DNA from: Humulus lupulus
Taxonomy: Eukaryota; Streptophyta; Magnoliopsida; Rosales; Cannabaceae
Assembly: GCF_963169125.1 (NCBI RefSeq)
Contig: NC_084793.1
Span: forward strand, 215,724,652-215,788,651
Length of the DNA: 64,000 nt
Direction: 5' to 3'
Shown here: positions 11,905 to 23,317 of the stretch, piece after piece
Layout: every line of letters starts with the position of its first letter
How positions within the stretch are numbered: position 1 is the stretch's first letter
Notes under the pieces: model-generated
Database searches by the model: none
What the model was told of the DNA's origin: nothing
What the model saw: only the letters and a program-made list of their open reading frames with translations
Made by a program: the position numbers and the translations under genes

Positions 11905-13342
11905 CGTATTTTTTAATTGGTATAAAATATATATTTCGTTAATTTGTTAGATTACGTTAAAATTGACAAAAAATAGAAGAAGAAAACGTTAAATCAAGAA
12001 CTTGCTAAATACACACTTTTTATATATATTAGGTGCAAGCAATGTCACATTTGCTTAGTTTTATTTAGAAAATTTATTAATTATTTTTATTATGTTTTTA
12101 TTGTTGTCATATAAATTTTAAATAAATAAACAATATTATATATAAAAGAATGACATAAACATATTAAAAGAAAAATTAAACTAAAATATTTTCTATGGTT
12201 TTTTTTTTAAAATAATATGATAAATTTTTAGATCACAAACTACCATATTCAAGGTATAAAACATTCATGACATTACTCAAATCACCATTCAACAATTGGA
12301 GAAGAAACTTGTTTATTCTTGATAGAAAATAAATATTATTCTAATTTTTTAGGTAGTTACACAGTCATGTTATTTTTAAGCACACGATGCTTATATATAA
12401 TGCATTTATAATATTTTTTGTTATTTAATATGAATACATATTTATATAAGTTAGAATAATTAATAAAAAAAAAAAGCAATATATTTTTTTATTTGTATAT
12501 AAATAATATTTTTTAATAAAAATTAATATTATGTATTGTATATTATTATAATAATGATATTTTATAACATTTGAATTTATATTAATATAATTATTAAATA
12601 TGTACTCTTGTATTAAATATTATTAGAATATTAGAATTCATATTAATATAATTAAAAAATATTTATTCTACCCAACTTTTTATAAAAATTGGGATTATAT
12701 ATTATTAGAGTAATATTATTTTATAATATTTAAATTTATATTAATATAATTATTAAATATCTAGTATTGTATTATATATTATTATGATGGTGATATTTTA
12801 TAATATTTAAATTTATATTAATATAATTAATTTAATTATTTAGTTTTGTATTAAATATTATAATAATAATAATAATATATTAATATTCGACTTTATATTA
12901 ATATAATTACTAAATATTTATTTTACTATATTTTTTAATTGATTTTAAAAGTATATTCCGTTAAATATTTGTAATATTTTGTTAAAATTAACCAAAAAAC
13001 TGTGAAAGCTAATAAAAATAGTTAAATACAAGACAATAATATAAAATTATTAGAGTTTTATTCAATCTATATTTCGAGCATAGTCTTCATTCATCATTAT
13101 TAAATTACCTTAGTTCAAAAATATAAATCTAAAACATTGGTCATTCCCTACATATTATTTGTAAATTATATTATATTTTATACCACTTTTTAATTACTTT
13201 CTAAATGAGTTGTGAAAAAACATATCGTAATTTAGATATAATAGCATTTTCACTACTAATGGAGTATCGATTAATTGAGTTTTGAATTAGATTGAATAGC
13301 AATAATTGAATAATTTCTTTATAAATCAAATAGTTTTGCAAA
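11905..13342. other. AT-rich non-coding spacer
   Basis: No coding potential is seen. It separates element 0 from element 1 and contains a degenerate AT-rich tandem repeat (12533-12930). Confidence 0.6.
12533..12930. repeat. Degenerate AT-rich tandem repeat, about 75-85 bp period
   Basis: About five diverged units share a core close to tttatattaatataatta preceded by gatattttataatattt and followed by a ttgtattaaatatta segment. The spacing varies, so the array is old. Confidence 0.65.
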
Positions 13343-13347
13343 TATTT
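13343..13347. repeat. Target-site duplication of element 1 (tattt)
   Basis: tattt immediately precedes the left LTR and is repeated at 26299-26303 right after the right LTR. The perfect 5-bp match fixes the element borders. Confidence 0.9.
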
Positions 13348-14172
13348 TGTTGACGCTGTTTTTCGTCAACTTAAATAGTAGAGCAATTAAACAAATAAAT
13401 ACTAGAGCAAATGAAAGAAGAGGAAAACAAGAGGGTTTTTACGTGGTTCAGCAGTTTACTCTGCCTAGTCCACGAGTCTATATTATTAAGACTTGGGAGT
13501 TTTCTGGAAACTTTTCAGAGAAGAGTTGCCCAGAGTGTTCTCTCCAGAAATCAGAAAAAAGGTCCTTTACAAATGGTGTTTCCTCCTCTATTTATAGAGA
13601 AGGTTGTAGAATTCATTCCCACATATTTCGGGAAGATATTCTATAAATCAATTATCATAATGCTATTAAATTCATTATCTCCTACATACACGGAAACGTC
13701 CCATGAAGATCGGGAACGGATAACAGATTAAATGATATTCCTTAAATATTGGGATTGTACAACAATAAACATGTTCACACGTAATGGGTTATCCCAGAAA
13801 ATTCATCAAATCTTCGAGATCAGCAATTAGCATTGAGTCTGTCGAGACCATGAGTCAATCACGAGCTCGTCACCCAACTTCGCGCTATGCTCGGGACAAG
13901 TAGATGCCGACGAAGCTGCTACATCGAGCTTGTACTACCCAAACTCGAGCTATCCCGCCTAAAGGAAATTGGTGAAAAATATATTTAAGTGTCATGCCAT
14001 TGCGAGCTCAGAACATATTCGAGGCTACACACCCTCGAGCTTTCGAGGTCGGTAATTACAACGAAGCGGTCTAACTAAAGGATCATATAACGACCATGCA
14101 TATTTTGAACTCACACCTGACGAGCCCAGCTTTCAGGGTCATAACTCCTTATCTCAAAATCTGGGTGTAACA
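13348..14172 (-). repeat. Element 1 left LTR (3' LTR in element sense)
   Basis: 825 bp, TGTTGACGC ... GTAACA. Contains the minus-sense TATA (tatttatag, about 13592-13600) and the conserved leader hairpin at 13441-13476. Confidence 0.92.
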
Positions 14173-14186
14173 TTTTGCCCCCTCAA
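14173..14186 (-). promoter_or_regulatory. Polypurine tract next to the element 1 3' LTR
   Basis: Plus-strand ttttgccccctcaa is, in element sense, a purine run (ttgagggggcaaaa) immediately before the 3' LTR: the plus-strand DNA primer. Equivalent tracts occur at 44198-44210 and 45440-45452. Confidence 0.8.
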
Positions 14187-14447
14187 AAGTATCAGTTCGA
14201 ATCCCATGAGAAGGAAACTTTTGAACTGCCCTTCTTGAAAACTGTACCATCATTTGTACTCGAGTGCGGACACGCGTCAGGTGGGTATTGGAAGATTAGA
14301 GTACTTGAGTATGTTTGCACCATGCCCACGTCTCCCTATCTGCCATCTTTTTGCCGTCATTGCCACGCCAATACCTGTTCGTTCGATCAGATACCAATCT
14401 CGTCCAATGGTCCAGATTTAATTTGTCGTTTGGTATTCTGCTATGGC

Positions 14448-14456
14448 CTATAAATA
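14448..14456 (+). promoter_or_regulatory. TATA box of the element 1 antisense gene
   Basis: ctataaata about 275 bp inside the LTR edge, on the plus strand, followed by a pyrimidine-rich leader and the 5'-UTR intron donor (gtaagt, 14666). Elements 2 and 3 have TATA boxes at the same relative place. Confidence 0.65.
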
Positions 14457-15155
14457 CGCCCATCGTCTTCTTCATTTCACTTTTAAATTTTCAAGCTTTC
14501 AAAGAAAAGAGAAGAACAAAAACCCAGAACTTAAAAACCCATTCTACTGTTGTATGTTCTCCAAGCAGAGGAAACAAAGCACCGTCGGCCTGTTCGACTC
14601 CGTGAGATCATTTTTGCAACCTTTCCTTCGGTCATCCATTTCTCTGTTCCCACCATCTACATTGTGTAAGTATCTCTTCTTGATCCCCATATGTTCGTGT
14701 ATATACTTTGTTTTTCCATGCATGTTTATTGTTGTATTAGCATTTAGGCACATTTACTAGTTTTGTATTAGAATGCTCTAGTCAACAACGTGTAGTTTAT
14801 AGGCTCTTCTATTGTTAAGATTTTCCAAACCCAGATTTTTGCATTTTATTAAGTTTTCTTGATTTCAAATATCGTATTGTGTAGACCAAGAAACTGGGTA
14901 CAGGATTAGGGTTTTCAAATTGCACGTTTCCCAAAAATATCACTTTTTGAGTAACCGCCAACTTTTTCCCTGAAAATCCGGGATTCTAAAAAATAAATCC
15001 AATTTTTCCCTTTATGTGGAATACACGCCCTGAGCCTAATCTCACTCTTTTGACCGAGCTCGTTCCATAGTCTCGAGCATTCGAGCTCAGACCGTCTTGA
15101 TTTTTATTCTTAATCTCTTGTTCGCCTGGCCCTCACCCTTTTTCTTTCTTGATAG

Positions 15156-17963
15156 ATGTCGCAGAATTTGGAAAAGCAGTGGGGGTCAAAACTCGCGATT
15201 CCTTACTCACCGGCAACTCCGAGCCCGGAGTCACCTTTTACTCGGAATCAGCGCTTGATTCGGGAGCACGAACTAAGGCGTGAGCAAGAAGACACCCGAG
15301 CTCACTTTCGACGTCAAATCGACGAGGTCGAATAGAGGAAAAGGAAAAGACTTAGGGTCGCCATTTACCCAAATCCAGACCCCGAGCCTAGACCAATCCC
15401 CCTCGATCCTACTCTTAAAGTGATGATCGCATTCAAACCGGGCGATCTCCAATTTTCACTGATGGAAGAACCATCAAATCCCTTGTCTACCTCACAGCCA
15501 ACCACTATCCCACCTCGAGGGGAGAATTTTTCGAGGCTAAGCATTATTGGAGCTCGATTTCTTCACTAGGGCAGATCTCTGACATCTTGGCCCTCCACGG
15601 AATTGGATTATCAAGCTCACTGAGGTGTCGAGCTCCAACCTCCCACGAGCTAAGCTGTCGCGCCCCGAGAGATGGTAATCCTGACTGTAAGTTAAAATAT
15701 GCGGCTTGGAGCCATGAACACATGAGGGCAGGGGCCTTATTGCCCTTAAAGTCCCTTTTTAAGGACTTTTTGGATTTTGTCGGGCTCGCTCCTTTCCAAT
15801 TCATACAGGGTTTTGTCAGCCCTGAGGTCGCTTTACCACGAGCTAAAGTGGGAAGGACCTTCACCAAAAGAGATTTTGTATCTCTTTTGCTTGAAAAGCA
15901 ATCCCTCCCGAGCTCAGGGAGGAGATGGCTTCTATTATCTCTTGAGCTACCCTCGTGAGAAGAAAATCTTTGAGGACCTCCTGAACCATCCTCCCAACTT
16001 CAAGGTGGCGTTCTTTTGGACGGACGACCTGGCTCTCTCCAGACACTATTCGTTTAGGCGAATCCGTAAGTATACAATTTGTTTTCTTTTTATGTTCGAA
16101 TTCTTGCTTAGGCTCGAACCACTCATAATACATTTATTTCTTCAGCCAACTATCATCGCCCTACTCCCACTGGTGAGATGAAGGAGCATAAGGAGACTTT
16201 GCTTCAACTTCTTTATGGCAGGCGCTCCCTGTCTTATCTTCTTCATGAAGATAAGCTTCGGGCCTGTGGTCTCTTAGAGAAGGATCAATCCACAAATGAC
16301 TGGTCCAACAAGAAGTATACCAAGTGGGAGTTTGTGCCTCTCCAAACCGGCAGCCTTCCCCCGAGGCACAGCTCTAAGGCACGATCCCCAGTTTGCCATC
16401 CAAGGAGTCCGTGCTCGGGGAATGAGGCCAATGATGAGGCTTTGAGCTCGAGTGACAGAAGTACAGTCATCCTTAGCTCGGCTTTATGGTCTCCTTCGCT
16501 ACTTAAGCATAAACCCGACACTCTAATCTTGTGCCCAGATGATAGGGAAAATTTTTATGTATGGTCCTGGGTAGATGAAAGGGTCCATAGGTTTGATAGT
16601 TGGTTAGGGAAGTACGATACTATGTATAGTCTGAATGAGGTCTGGAATGGAATAGCCGTCCAATACGGGATGAATGATTATAGGGACCTTTCGAGGTTGG
16701 CTTCCACATATAGGGAAAGGACTCCCCCTGCCTCTTCCGAAGATGGGGGAATTACGTGGTCGTCGAGCACGAGCTCGGGGGAGACTTCCAGTTAGGTTCC
16801 TCGTTACTTGTCCTTTTATTCCTTGACTGTCTGCATTATGCTAACTTTTTGTGTCTTGAAATTTCTTATAATGTGGTGTGACTGTGCAGGCACTATGGAT
16901 TCTGATCTCGAGACCATACTTGCCATGGGTGAGGGGCTAAGAAGAGCAAGCGCCTGAGAGCCTCGCAGAGGTCTGATCGATCTGCTAAGATCTCTAAGAG
17001 GACCGAGAAGACTCCTCCTCCCCCAGCTCCCATTGTTGTGAGCCCGGTCGCGGATCCCGTCTCCCAAGTCGATGCTTCTTCCATAGATGCTCCTCCCCTG
17101 CCTCCTGCCATCAAAATCCTCCCTACGCTCGGCCCTCCTCTGAAGAAACTAGCGTCCAAAAGGCGTCTGTTGTCGATTTCTACTCATGTTGATGAGTATG
17201 TCATCGACAATGCTGCCGGGACCCATGGGGCTACACTTGGCTCGGACGTCCTATCTCAAGTAGGCCAGAGCATTAGCAACTTTGAGGCTCCCTAGTGGCA
17301 GTTCTTGAACAATGCTTGGGACTGCAACACCCTTTATGACAAGAGTGTCGAGCTCGTTGCTGCGGTAACTTCTCTCACCTTATTATTCATTGTAGTTGTG
17401 CTTAGTGTATGTTCTAACTTGATATGTTTGTGTGTCAGTCTCTTACTGCATTTGCTCAGCTAAATTATAAGTTGAACAACAAGATCCACTTGAGCATGTC
17501 ATATGCTCAAGAGGCGAAGGATCTCCAGCTCAAGCTCGCAGACGAGTTTAAGGTCGAAAAATTAAAACTAGAGGTTGAGGCCGAGCAGATGAAGTCCAGG
17601 ATAGCAAAGCTCGAGAAGCTGAATGCCAGGCTTGAGGAGCTTGAGAAGATCAATGCCAAGCTTGAGGAGGAGAAAAAGGCCACCTTTGAGATAATGGAGG
17701 AGGAAAAGGCTCGTCTTCTCGAAGAGTTCAAGGAGAGGAAGGACCGAGTAGTTGACCTGGCCATGTACAGGATCTGGGTCAGCAATGTTGATCTCAATAC
17801 CAGCTTCCTAGGCTCTTTTGAGGAGGAGCTTGTGGCTAAATGGCAAGCTCGGCTTGAAGCGGAGGAGGCTGCTCGGGAGGATGCAAAAAAGGCTAAGGAG
17901 GATGTCGAGAAGGCTAAGGGGGATGATGCTGAGAAGGCTAAGGGGGGTGCCCCTTCCTCCTAA
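15156..17963 (+). pseudogene. Antisense extra gene (aORF) of element 1, spliced, decayed
   Basis: Runs opposite to gag-pol. The 5'-UTR intron is 14666-15155 (gtaagt...gatag), with the ATG at 15156 at the acceptor. By alignment with elements 2 and 3: exon 1 15156-16065, exon 2 16146-16790, exon 3 16890-17364, exon 4 17439-17963. Exon 1 carries the putative gypsy-type Transposase_28-like fold (about 15700-16065, with LKWEGPSPKEILYLFCLKSNP). Exon 4 is a long Glu/Lys-rich coiled coil ending in repeated KAKEDVEKAKG-type heptads. Breaks are a stop near 15334 and a frameshift in exon 3 near 16950. The role of this gene in Tat elements is not known. Confidence 0.78.
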
Positions 17964-18589
17964 ATCTCAATCCTGGGTTATGTCCCTTTAAGGCTTTTAT
18001 AATAGTTTTTATTATTTTTCGCTTTTTATGCCCTTGGGGCTAAGACAATTTATAGCTCGTAAAAGAGTTGTTTTCTTATGATATTTACAATACCATATTT
18101 GACTTTACTTTAATATTTTTGCTTTACATCTCTTAAATCAAAATATTTTAAGCAACTTGTATTAAAAGTTTGTCCTTATGTCTGTTTATTCACACAAACA
18201 CGTGGTGGATTTATGCTCGAGTTTCAATACATTCATGCACAGTTTACTCAATGTATCCCTGTCCGATCTCGTTATTTGTCAAGGTCGGAACTTACTTTTA
18301 CCATGCACTAGAAAGTACTTATATGGCATGTAAGGCGGGTAGTTTAGTTATATCCTGCTTTTCTAGTTACTTTTCCTCATCCTCATGTAGCTCCCTGAGG
18401 TTATGAGGACGAAACTATCTTTTTGAAAGATATTCCAGCCTCGATCTCGACTTAATTTGAGGTGGGTTTATCTATATCCCATCTTTCTGTCGATTAGTTT
18501 TAGTTGGTTTGTTCCAAACCTATTTAAGTCGTGTTTTTGGTTCGTAATCCATACACATATTTTTTGACCTAGTTATATCTAGATCGTGC

Positions 18590-18960
18590 ATTTGGTTATA
18601 TCCAAATTACCTTGGCTTGTGCGTTTGGCTACATCCAAACACTTTACTTTTAATGTCCAAATTATTTTAGCTCGCGCATTCGGTTATATCCAAATACTTT
18701 ACTTTTGATAATCTAGTTATTTTAGTTCGCGCATTTGGTTACATCCAAACCCTTTACTTTTAATAATCTGGTTATGTCCAAATTATCTTAGCTCGCGTAT
18801 TTGGTTACATCCAAACACCTTACTTTTAATAATCTGGTTATGTCCAAATTATCTTAGCTCGCGTATTTGGTTACATCCAAACTCCTTATTTTTAATAATC
18901 TGGTTATGTCCAAATTATCTTAGCTCGCATATTTGGTTACATCCAAACACTTTACTTCTT
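18590..18960. repeat. 66-bp tandem repeat array of element 1
   Basis: Units containing taataatctggttatgtcc and ttggttacatccaaac recur with starts at 18761, 18827 and 18893, a period of exactly 66 bp. More diverged copies lie upstream, from about 18450. The array sits between the 3' ends of the two convergent genes. Confidence 0.88.
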
Positions 18961-19009
18961 TTCGTGTATGATATTTTTTATTTTTTCAAGCTTATAGTAT
19001 ATATACCAC

Positions 19010-19022
19010 TAATGCCCCCTTA
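19010..19022 (-). promoter_or_regulatory. Internal polypurine-like tract of element 1
   Basis: Plus-strand taatgcccccttaa, positioned between the tandem repeats and the integrase end. It is the counterpart of clearer internal tracts in elements 2 (49991-50001) and 3 (61138-61149). Confidence 0.5.
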
Positions 19023-19180
19023 ATATCCTATGAGTGTGACCATAGGTTATTAAATTAAGAGAGTTTGCAAAAAATACAGCATACTGAAACGAAAATGAAC
19101 TTTATTCAAAATTGAACAATTTATTAACAGAAGCATAGTAAAGATAAACAAGCACGGTTACAGGTGACATCATTCCTACA

Positions 19181-20270
19181 CTATTGATAGTAAGGTCGTA
19201 GATGTTCGCCATTCCATGCTCGTGGTACCAATTCCCCGTTTAATCTTGCCAATTTGCAGACGCCAGGTCGGATAACTGACTCAATTTGATAAGGCCCTTC
19301 CCAATTAGGCCTGAGCACGCCAGCGACTGGGTCCCACGTGGCTAGGAATACGCACCTCAGCACCAAGTCTCCCAATCCGAATTTCCTGTTCTGAACCTTT
19401 TTATTAAAATATCGAGTAGCTCGCTGCTGGTATGCTGCGTTTTTTAGCTGGGCCTCGTCCCGTCTTTCTTCAATCAGGTCCAGACTTACTTCGAGCTGGG
19501 ATTAGTTTGAGATTTGGTCAAAAACATGGCTACGAATAGTGGGTACTTTGACCTCGATTGGTAGCATAGCCTCACATCCATATGCCAGAGAAAAAGGGGT
19601 ATGTCCTGTTGAAGTGCGAGCTGTGATCCGATATCCCCACAAAACTTGTGGTAACTCCTCGAGCCATTTTCCCTTAGCTTCTTCCAATTTTTTCTTCATG
19701 GAACTCTTCAGGGTTTTATTCACAGCTTCGACTTGGCCATTCGTTTGAGGATGAGCCACAGAGGAGAAGCTTTTTATTATCCCATTTTTTCTCACAAAAA
19801 TTTGTAAATAGTTCACTATCGAACTGAGTACTGTTATCTGATACTATCTTCCTTGGCATTCCATATCGGCAGATTATATTTTTTACCACAAAGTCCAAAA
19901 CTTTCTTCGAGATAATTGTTGCCAGAGGTTCGGCTCGGTGGACTTCGTAAAATAATCTACTGCGACTACTGTGTACTTAACTTCGCCTTTGCCAGTAGGC
20001 AATGAGCCTGTGAGGTCAATTCCCCAGACCGCACATGTCCATGGGGAGGTCATCATAGTTAGCTCGGAGGGTGGAGCTCGTGGGATTGTGGTGAACCGTT
20101 GACACTTATCGCATTTATTAACGTAATCAAATGAGTCTACTTTGATAGTAGGCCAGAAGTATCCTTGGCGTACAATTTTCTTTGATAAGCTATGCCCCCC
20201 AATGTGGTCCCCACAAAATTCCTCATGTATCTCTTCTAGGATCTTTTTGGCCTCGGGTGGAGCACACATC
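19181..20270 (-). pseudogene. Element 1 integrase, disrupted
   Basis: Would integrate element cDNA. Visible parts: the HHCC finger (ending KCDKCQRF), core residues in VWGIDLTG, VSDNSTQFDSELF and HPQTNGQVEAVNKTL, and a C-terminal module (GDLVLRCVFL...GPYQIESVI) to the stop at 19181. The sequence is split over several frames (19181-19375, 19502-19816, 19716-19898, 19883-20269). A TGA at 20269-20271 stands where elements 2 and 3 have an Arg codon (PLL-R-CVL). Confidence 0.85.
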
Positions 20271-22253
20271 AGAGTAGTGGCATAGAGTATCCTCTCCGAT
20301 ATAGCCTTCCTTCCACAATAGTGTATCTGGGGATCTGATACATCAGTTTCTGAGCCTTGTTTCGTTCTGCTGGGAGAATGTCAGTTTCAAGGTACTCAAC
20401 TATTGGGGTCATCCAGGTTGGCTCAGAGTTGATCATGCAGACATCTTCCTGTTCCGGCTCACAAATACTAGGTGTCGACAAATGCTCGATTGGCACAACA
20501 TTTAGCTCGTCGATCTCTGTAGATGTGGTGAGTCTGGCTAGGGCATCTGCGTTCGAATTTTGTTCTCGGGGAACCTGCTCTATTGTGTAGAACTCGAAAT
20601 GTTCGAGTACTGTTTTTGCTTTTTCTAAGTACGCAGCCATCTTTGTCCCACGAGCTTGGTATTCCCCTAAAATTTGGTTGACCACCAACTGCGAGTCACT
20701 ATAACAGTGTATCGCTTTAGCCTTGAGTTCCTTGGCTATTCAAAGTCCTGCCAATAGAGCTTCGTATTCAGCCTCGTTGTTAGATGCTTCGAAGTCAAAT
20801 CTCAAGGCAGAGTGAAATTGGCTTCCAGTTGGAGTGATCAATATGATTCCTGCCCCCAATCCATTTTCATTGGAAGACCCATTGACATAAAGTTTCCACA
20901 GCTCGTGAGCTGGGGTTATAACTTCATCGTCAGTCATTTCAGTACATTCCACTACAAAGTCTGCCAGGGCCTGTCCTCTTATGGTTGTCCTCGGATGATA
21001 AGTGATCTTGAATTGTCCGAGCTCAACAGCCCATTTTAATAATCAGTCCGAGGCTTCTGGTTTTGATAAGACTTGTCGTAGTGGTTGGTCAGTCAGCACA
21101 TGGATGGGATGTGCTTGAAAATAAGATCGGAGCTTTCGAGATGAGTGAATTAGGCTAAGAGCCAATTTTTCCATTAAGGGGTATCTCGATTCTGCCCCCA
21201 GTAACCTTTTACTGACATAGTAAACTGGCTTTTGTACCTTCTGGTCTTCTCGGACGAGTATGGCGCTGATGGCGTGCTCAGTTGTAGCGAGATATAGGTA
21301 CAAAATTTCACATGTGAGAGGTTTCGACAAGATAGGAGGCTCCGCGAGGTGCTTCTTGAGCCCCTGAAATGCGAGCTCGCATTCCTCTATCCACTCGAAT
21401 TTTTTGCCCCCTCTCAACAGGTTGAAAAATGGAAGACAGCGGTCTGTAGATTTTGAGATAAACCTACGTAATGTCGCCATCCGTCCAATCAAACTATGGA
21501 CATCTTTATGCTTTCGAGGTGAGGGCATGTCAATTAGCGCCTGGATCTTGTCAGGATTAGCCTCTATTCCCCGTGCGTTCACAATGAAACCCAGGAACTT
21601 CCCCGACAATACTCCAAAATAGCATTTTTGGGGGTTGAGCTTCATGTTATACTTCCGTAGCACGACGAAGCCTTCATCGAGGTCATCCACATGGTTTCTG
21701 TTATGTTTAGATTTGACCAACATATCATCAACATAAACTTCCATGTTATTACATATCTTCTTGGAGAACATCATGTTTACGAGCCGTTGGTACGTGGCTC
21801 TAGCATTTTTGAGCCCGAACGGCATGACGTTGTAGCAGTGCAGCCCTTTATCTATCACAAAACTCGTATGCTCTTGGTCCAGGGCATGCATGGCAATCTA
21901 GTTATATCCAGAATAAGCGTCCATGAACGACATAAGCCATGCCCGGCTATGGCATCTACAAGTTGGTCGATCCGAGGTAGGGAAAAGCAGTCCTTAGGAC
22001 ATGCTTTATTGAGGTATGAGTAGTCGATACAAGTCCGCCATGTTTCGTTAGGTTTTGGAACTAGGACCGGGTTGGCGACCCAATCAGGGTAGAAGGCGTC
22101 TCGTATGAATCGATTTTCTTTTAACCTATCGACCTCTTCCTTCAGGGCTTTCTTCCTATCATCATCCATGAGTCTTCGTTTTTGTTGCTTCGAGGGGAAG
22201 CTATTGTCAATGTTAAGGGCATGGCTTATCACATTCGGGCTTATCCCCTCCAT
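20271..22253 (-). pseudogene. Element 1 reverse transcriptase-RNase H, disrupted
   Basis: The RT begins in the 22253-21855 frame (KPNETWRTCIDYSYLNKACPKD). A one-base loss near 21940 shifts the frame before the MDAYSGYN motif, followed by a TAG. The second half (21891-21043) keeps the YVDD catalytic box and the connection region. In RNase H the first catalytic Asp is Asn (YVNGSS instead of VDGSS), and a stop follows LAGL near 20740. The remaining RNase H residues (NNEAEYEAL, SDSQLVV) are present. Confidence 0.87.
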
Positions 22254-22310
22254 GTCCGAATGTGACCATGCAAAGACGTCCTGGTTCTTCCTTGGGAAGC
22301 AGATTAATTG

Positions 22311-23134
22311 CTACTTTGTTTCCTCCGACAGGTTTTTCCCTACCTTCACAGTTTTCAGGGGACCGACCTCTTCGAGCTTGATTTCTTCGAGTTCTTCTAG
22401 CAGCTCGAGATCATCCCTTTCTTCTAATCTTGGATCAATCTCTTCGTCTATTTTGAAGATTGTCCCATCCTTATTCTGAATTATGACAAGTGTTTGTGCA
22501 CTCATCTGCTTCTTTCCTCTTATGGAAGTTCTATAACATTCCCTTCCTGCGAGTTAGTACCCTTTCGGAGTCCTAATGCCACTAGAAGTTGGGAACTTGA
22601 TGGCCAGATGCCTTACAGACGTAACTACCCCCAGCCCTACTAGGGTGGGTCTCCCAAGCAGTACGTTGTAGGCTGATGGAAGATCCACTACTACAAACTC
22701 CATCATCTTGGTTATTGAGACTGGGAAGTCACCCAAGGTTACGAGGAGTTCAATGGATCCCATACAGGCAATCCCTTCTCTTGAAAAGTCGTACAACGTC
22801 GTTGCACAGGCCTTTAGGTCGCGAAGCGCGAGTCCCATCTTTTCTAAGGTAGCCTTGTAGAGGATATTTACTGAGGTCGCATTATCAACTAGGACTCGGT
22901 GTACCCTCTTGTTCGCAAGCTGAAGGGTGATGACTAGCGGGTCGTTGTGAGGAAACTGTACATGAGATGCATCGTCCTCAGTAAAATTCATGGGTTGAGA
23001 TTCAACCCTTTGTTGTTTTGGAGCTCTGGGTTCAGGTTCGTAGGGAGACCTATCACCAGTTTTCAGTTCATTCACATATTTTTTCTGGGTGTTCTTGCCC
23101 GATCCTGCAATATGTGGTCCCCCCCCCCCCCCCT
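22311..23134 (-). pseudogene. Element 1 protease region
   Basis: A retropepsin-like segment in the 23075-22554 frame (DASHVQFPHNDPLVI, then LVDNATSVNILY, later LLGRPTL). The active-site Asp remains, but the Gly of the D-x-G core is Ala (DNATS against DNGSS in element 2), which should abolish cleavage. The linker to RT (22505-22311) is acidic. A 15-C homopolymer at 23119-23133 separates this frame from gag. Confidence 0.8.
23119..23133. repeat. 15-base C homopolymer
   Basis: A run of about 15 C (15 G in gag-pol sense) at the gag-protease junction. The same position in element 2 reads ggtcctcc. Either slippage expansion or assembly error is possible, and it breaks the frame. Confidence 0.8.
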
Positions 23135-23317
23135 AAATGGTTATGACATCTTCTCCATCGATCGGAGGGGGTCGTTCGTCCTCCCTTGCTCGGGAGTTGT
23201 TATTCTGAGCAAGTGGTGCTGCTGCTGCCCTCTGGCTAGTGGAAGCCTGATTGGGGTTTTGGTTCTTAACATATTGTCTGAAATATCCTCTCGAGATCAA
23301 TCATTTGATCTCGTCTT

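Noticed and set aside
17507..17797. Serine-rich minus ORF opposite aORF exon 4
   Set aside because: The complement of GAG/AAG-rich coiled-coil codons.
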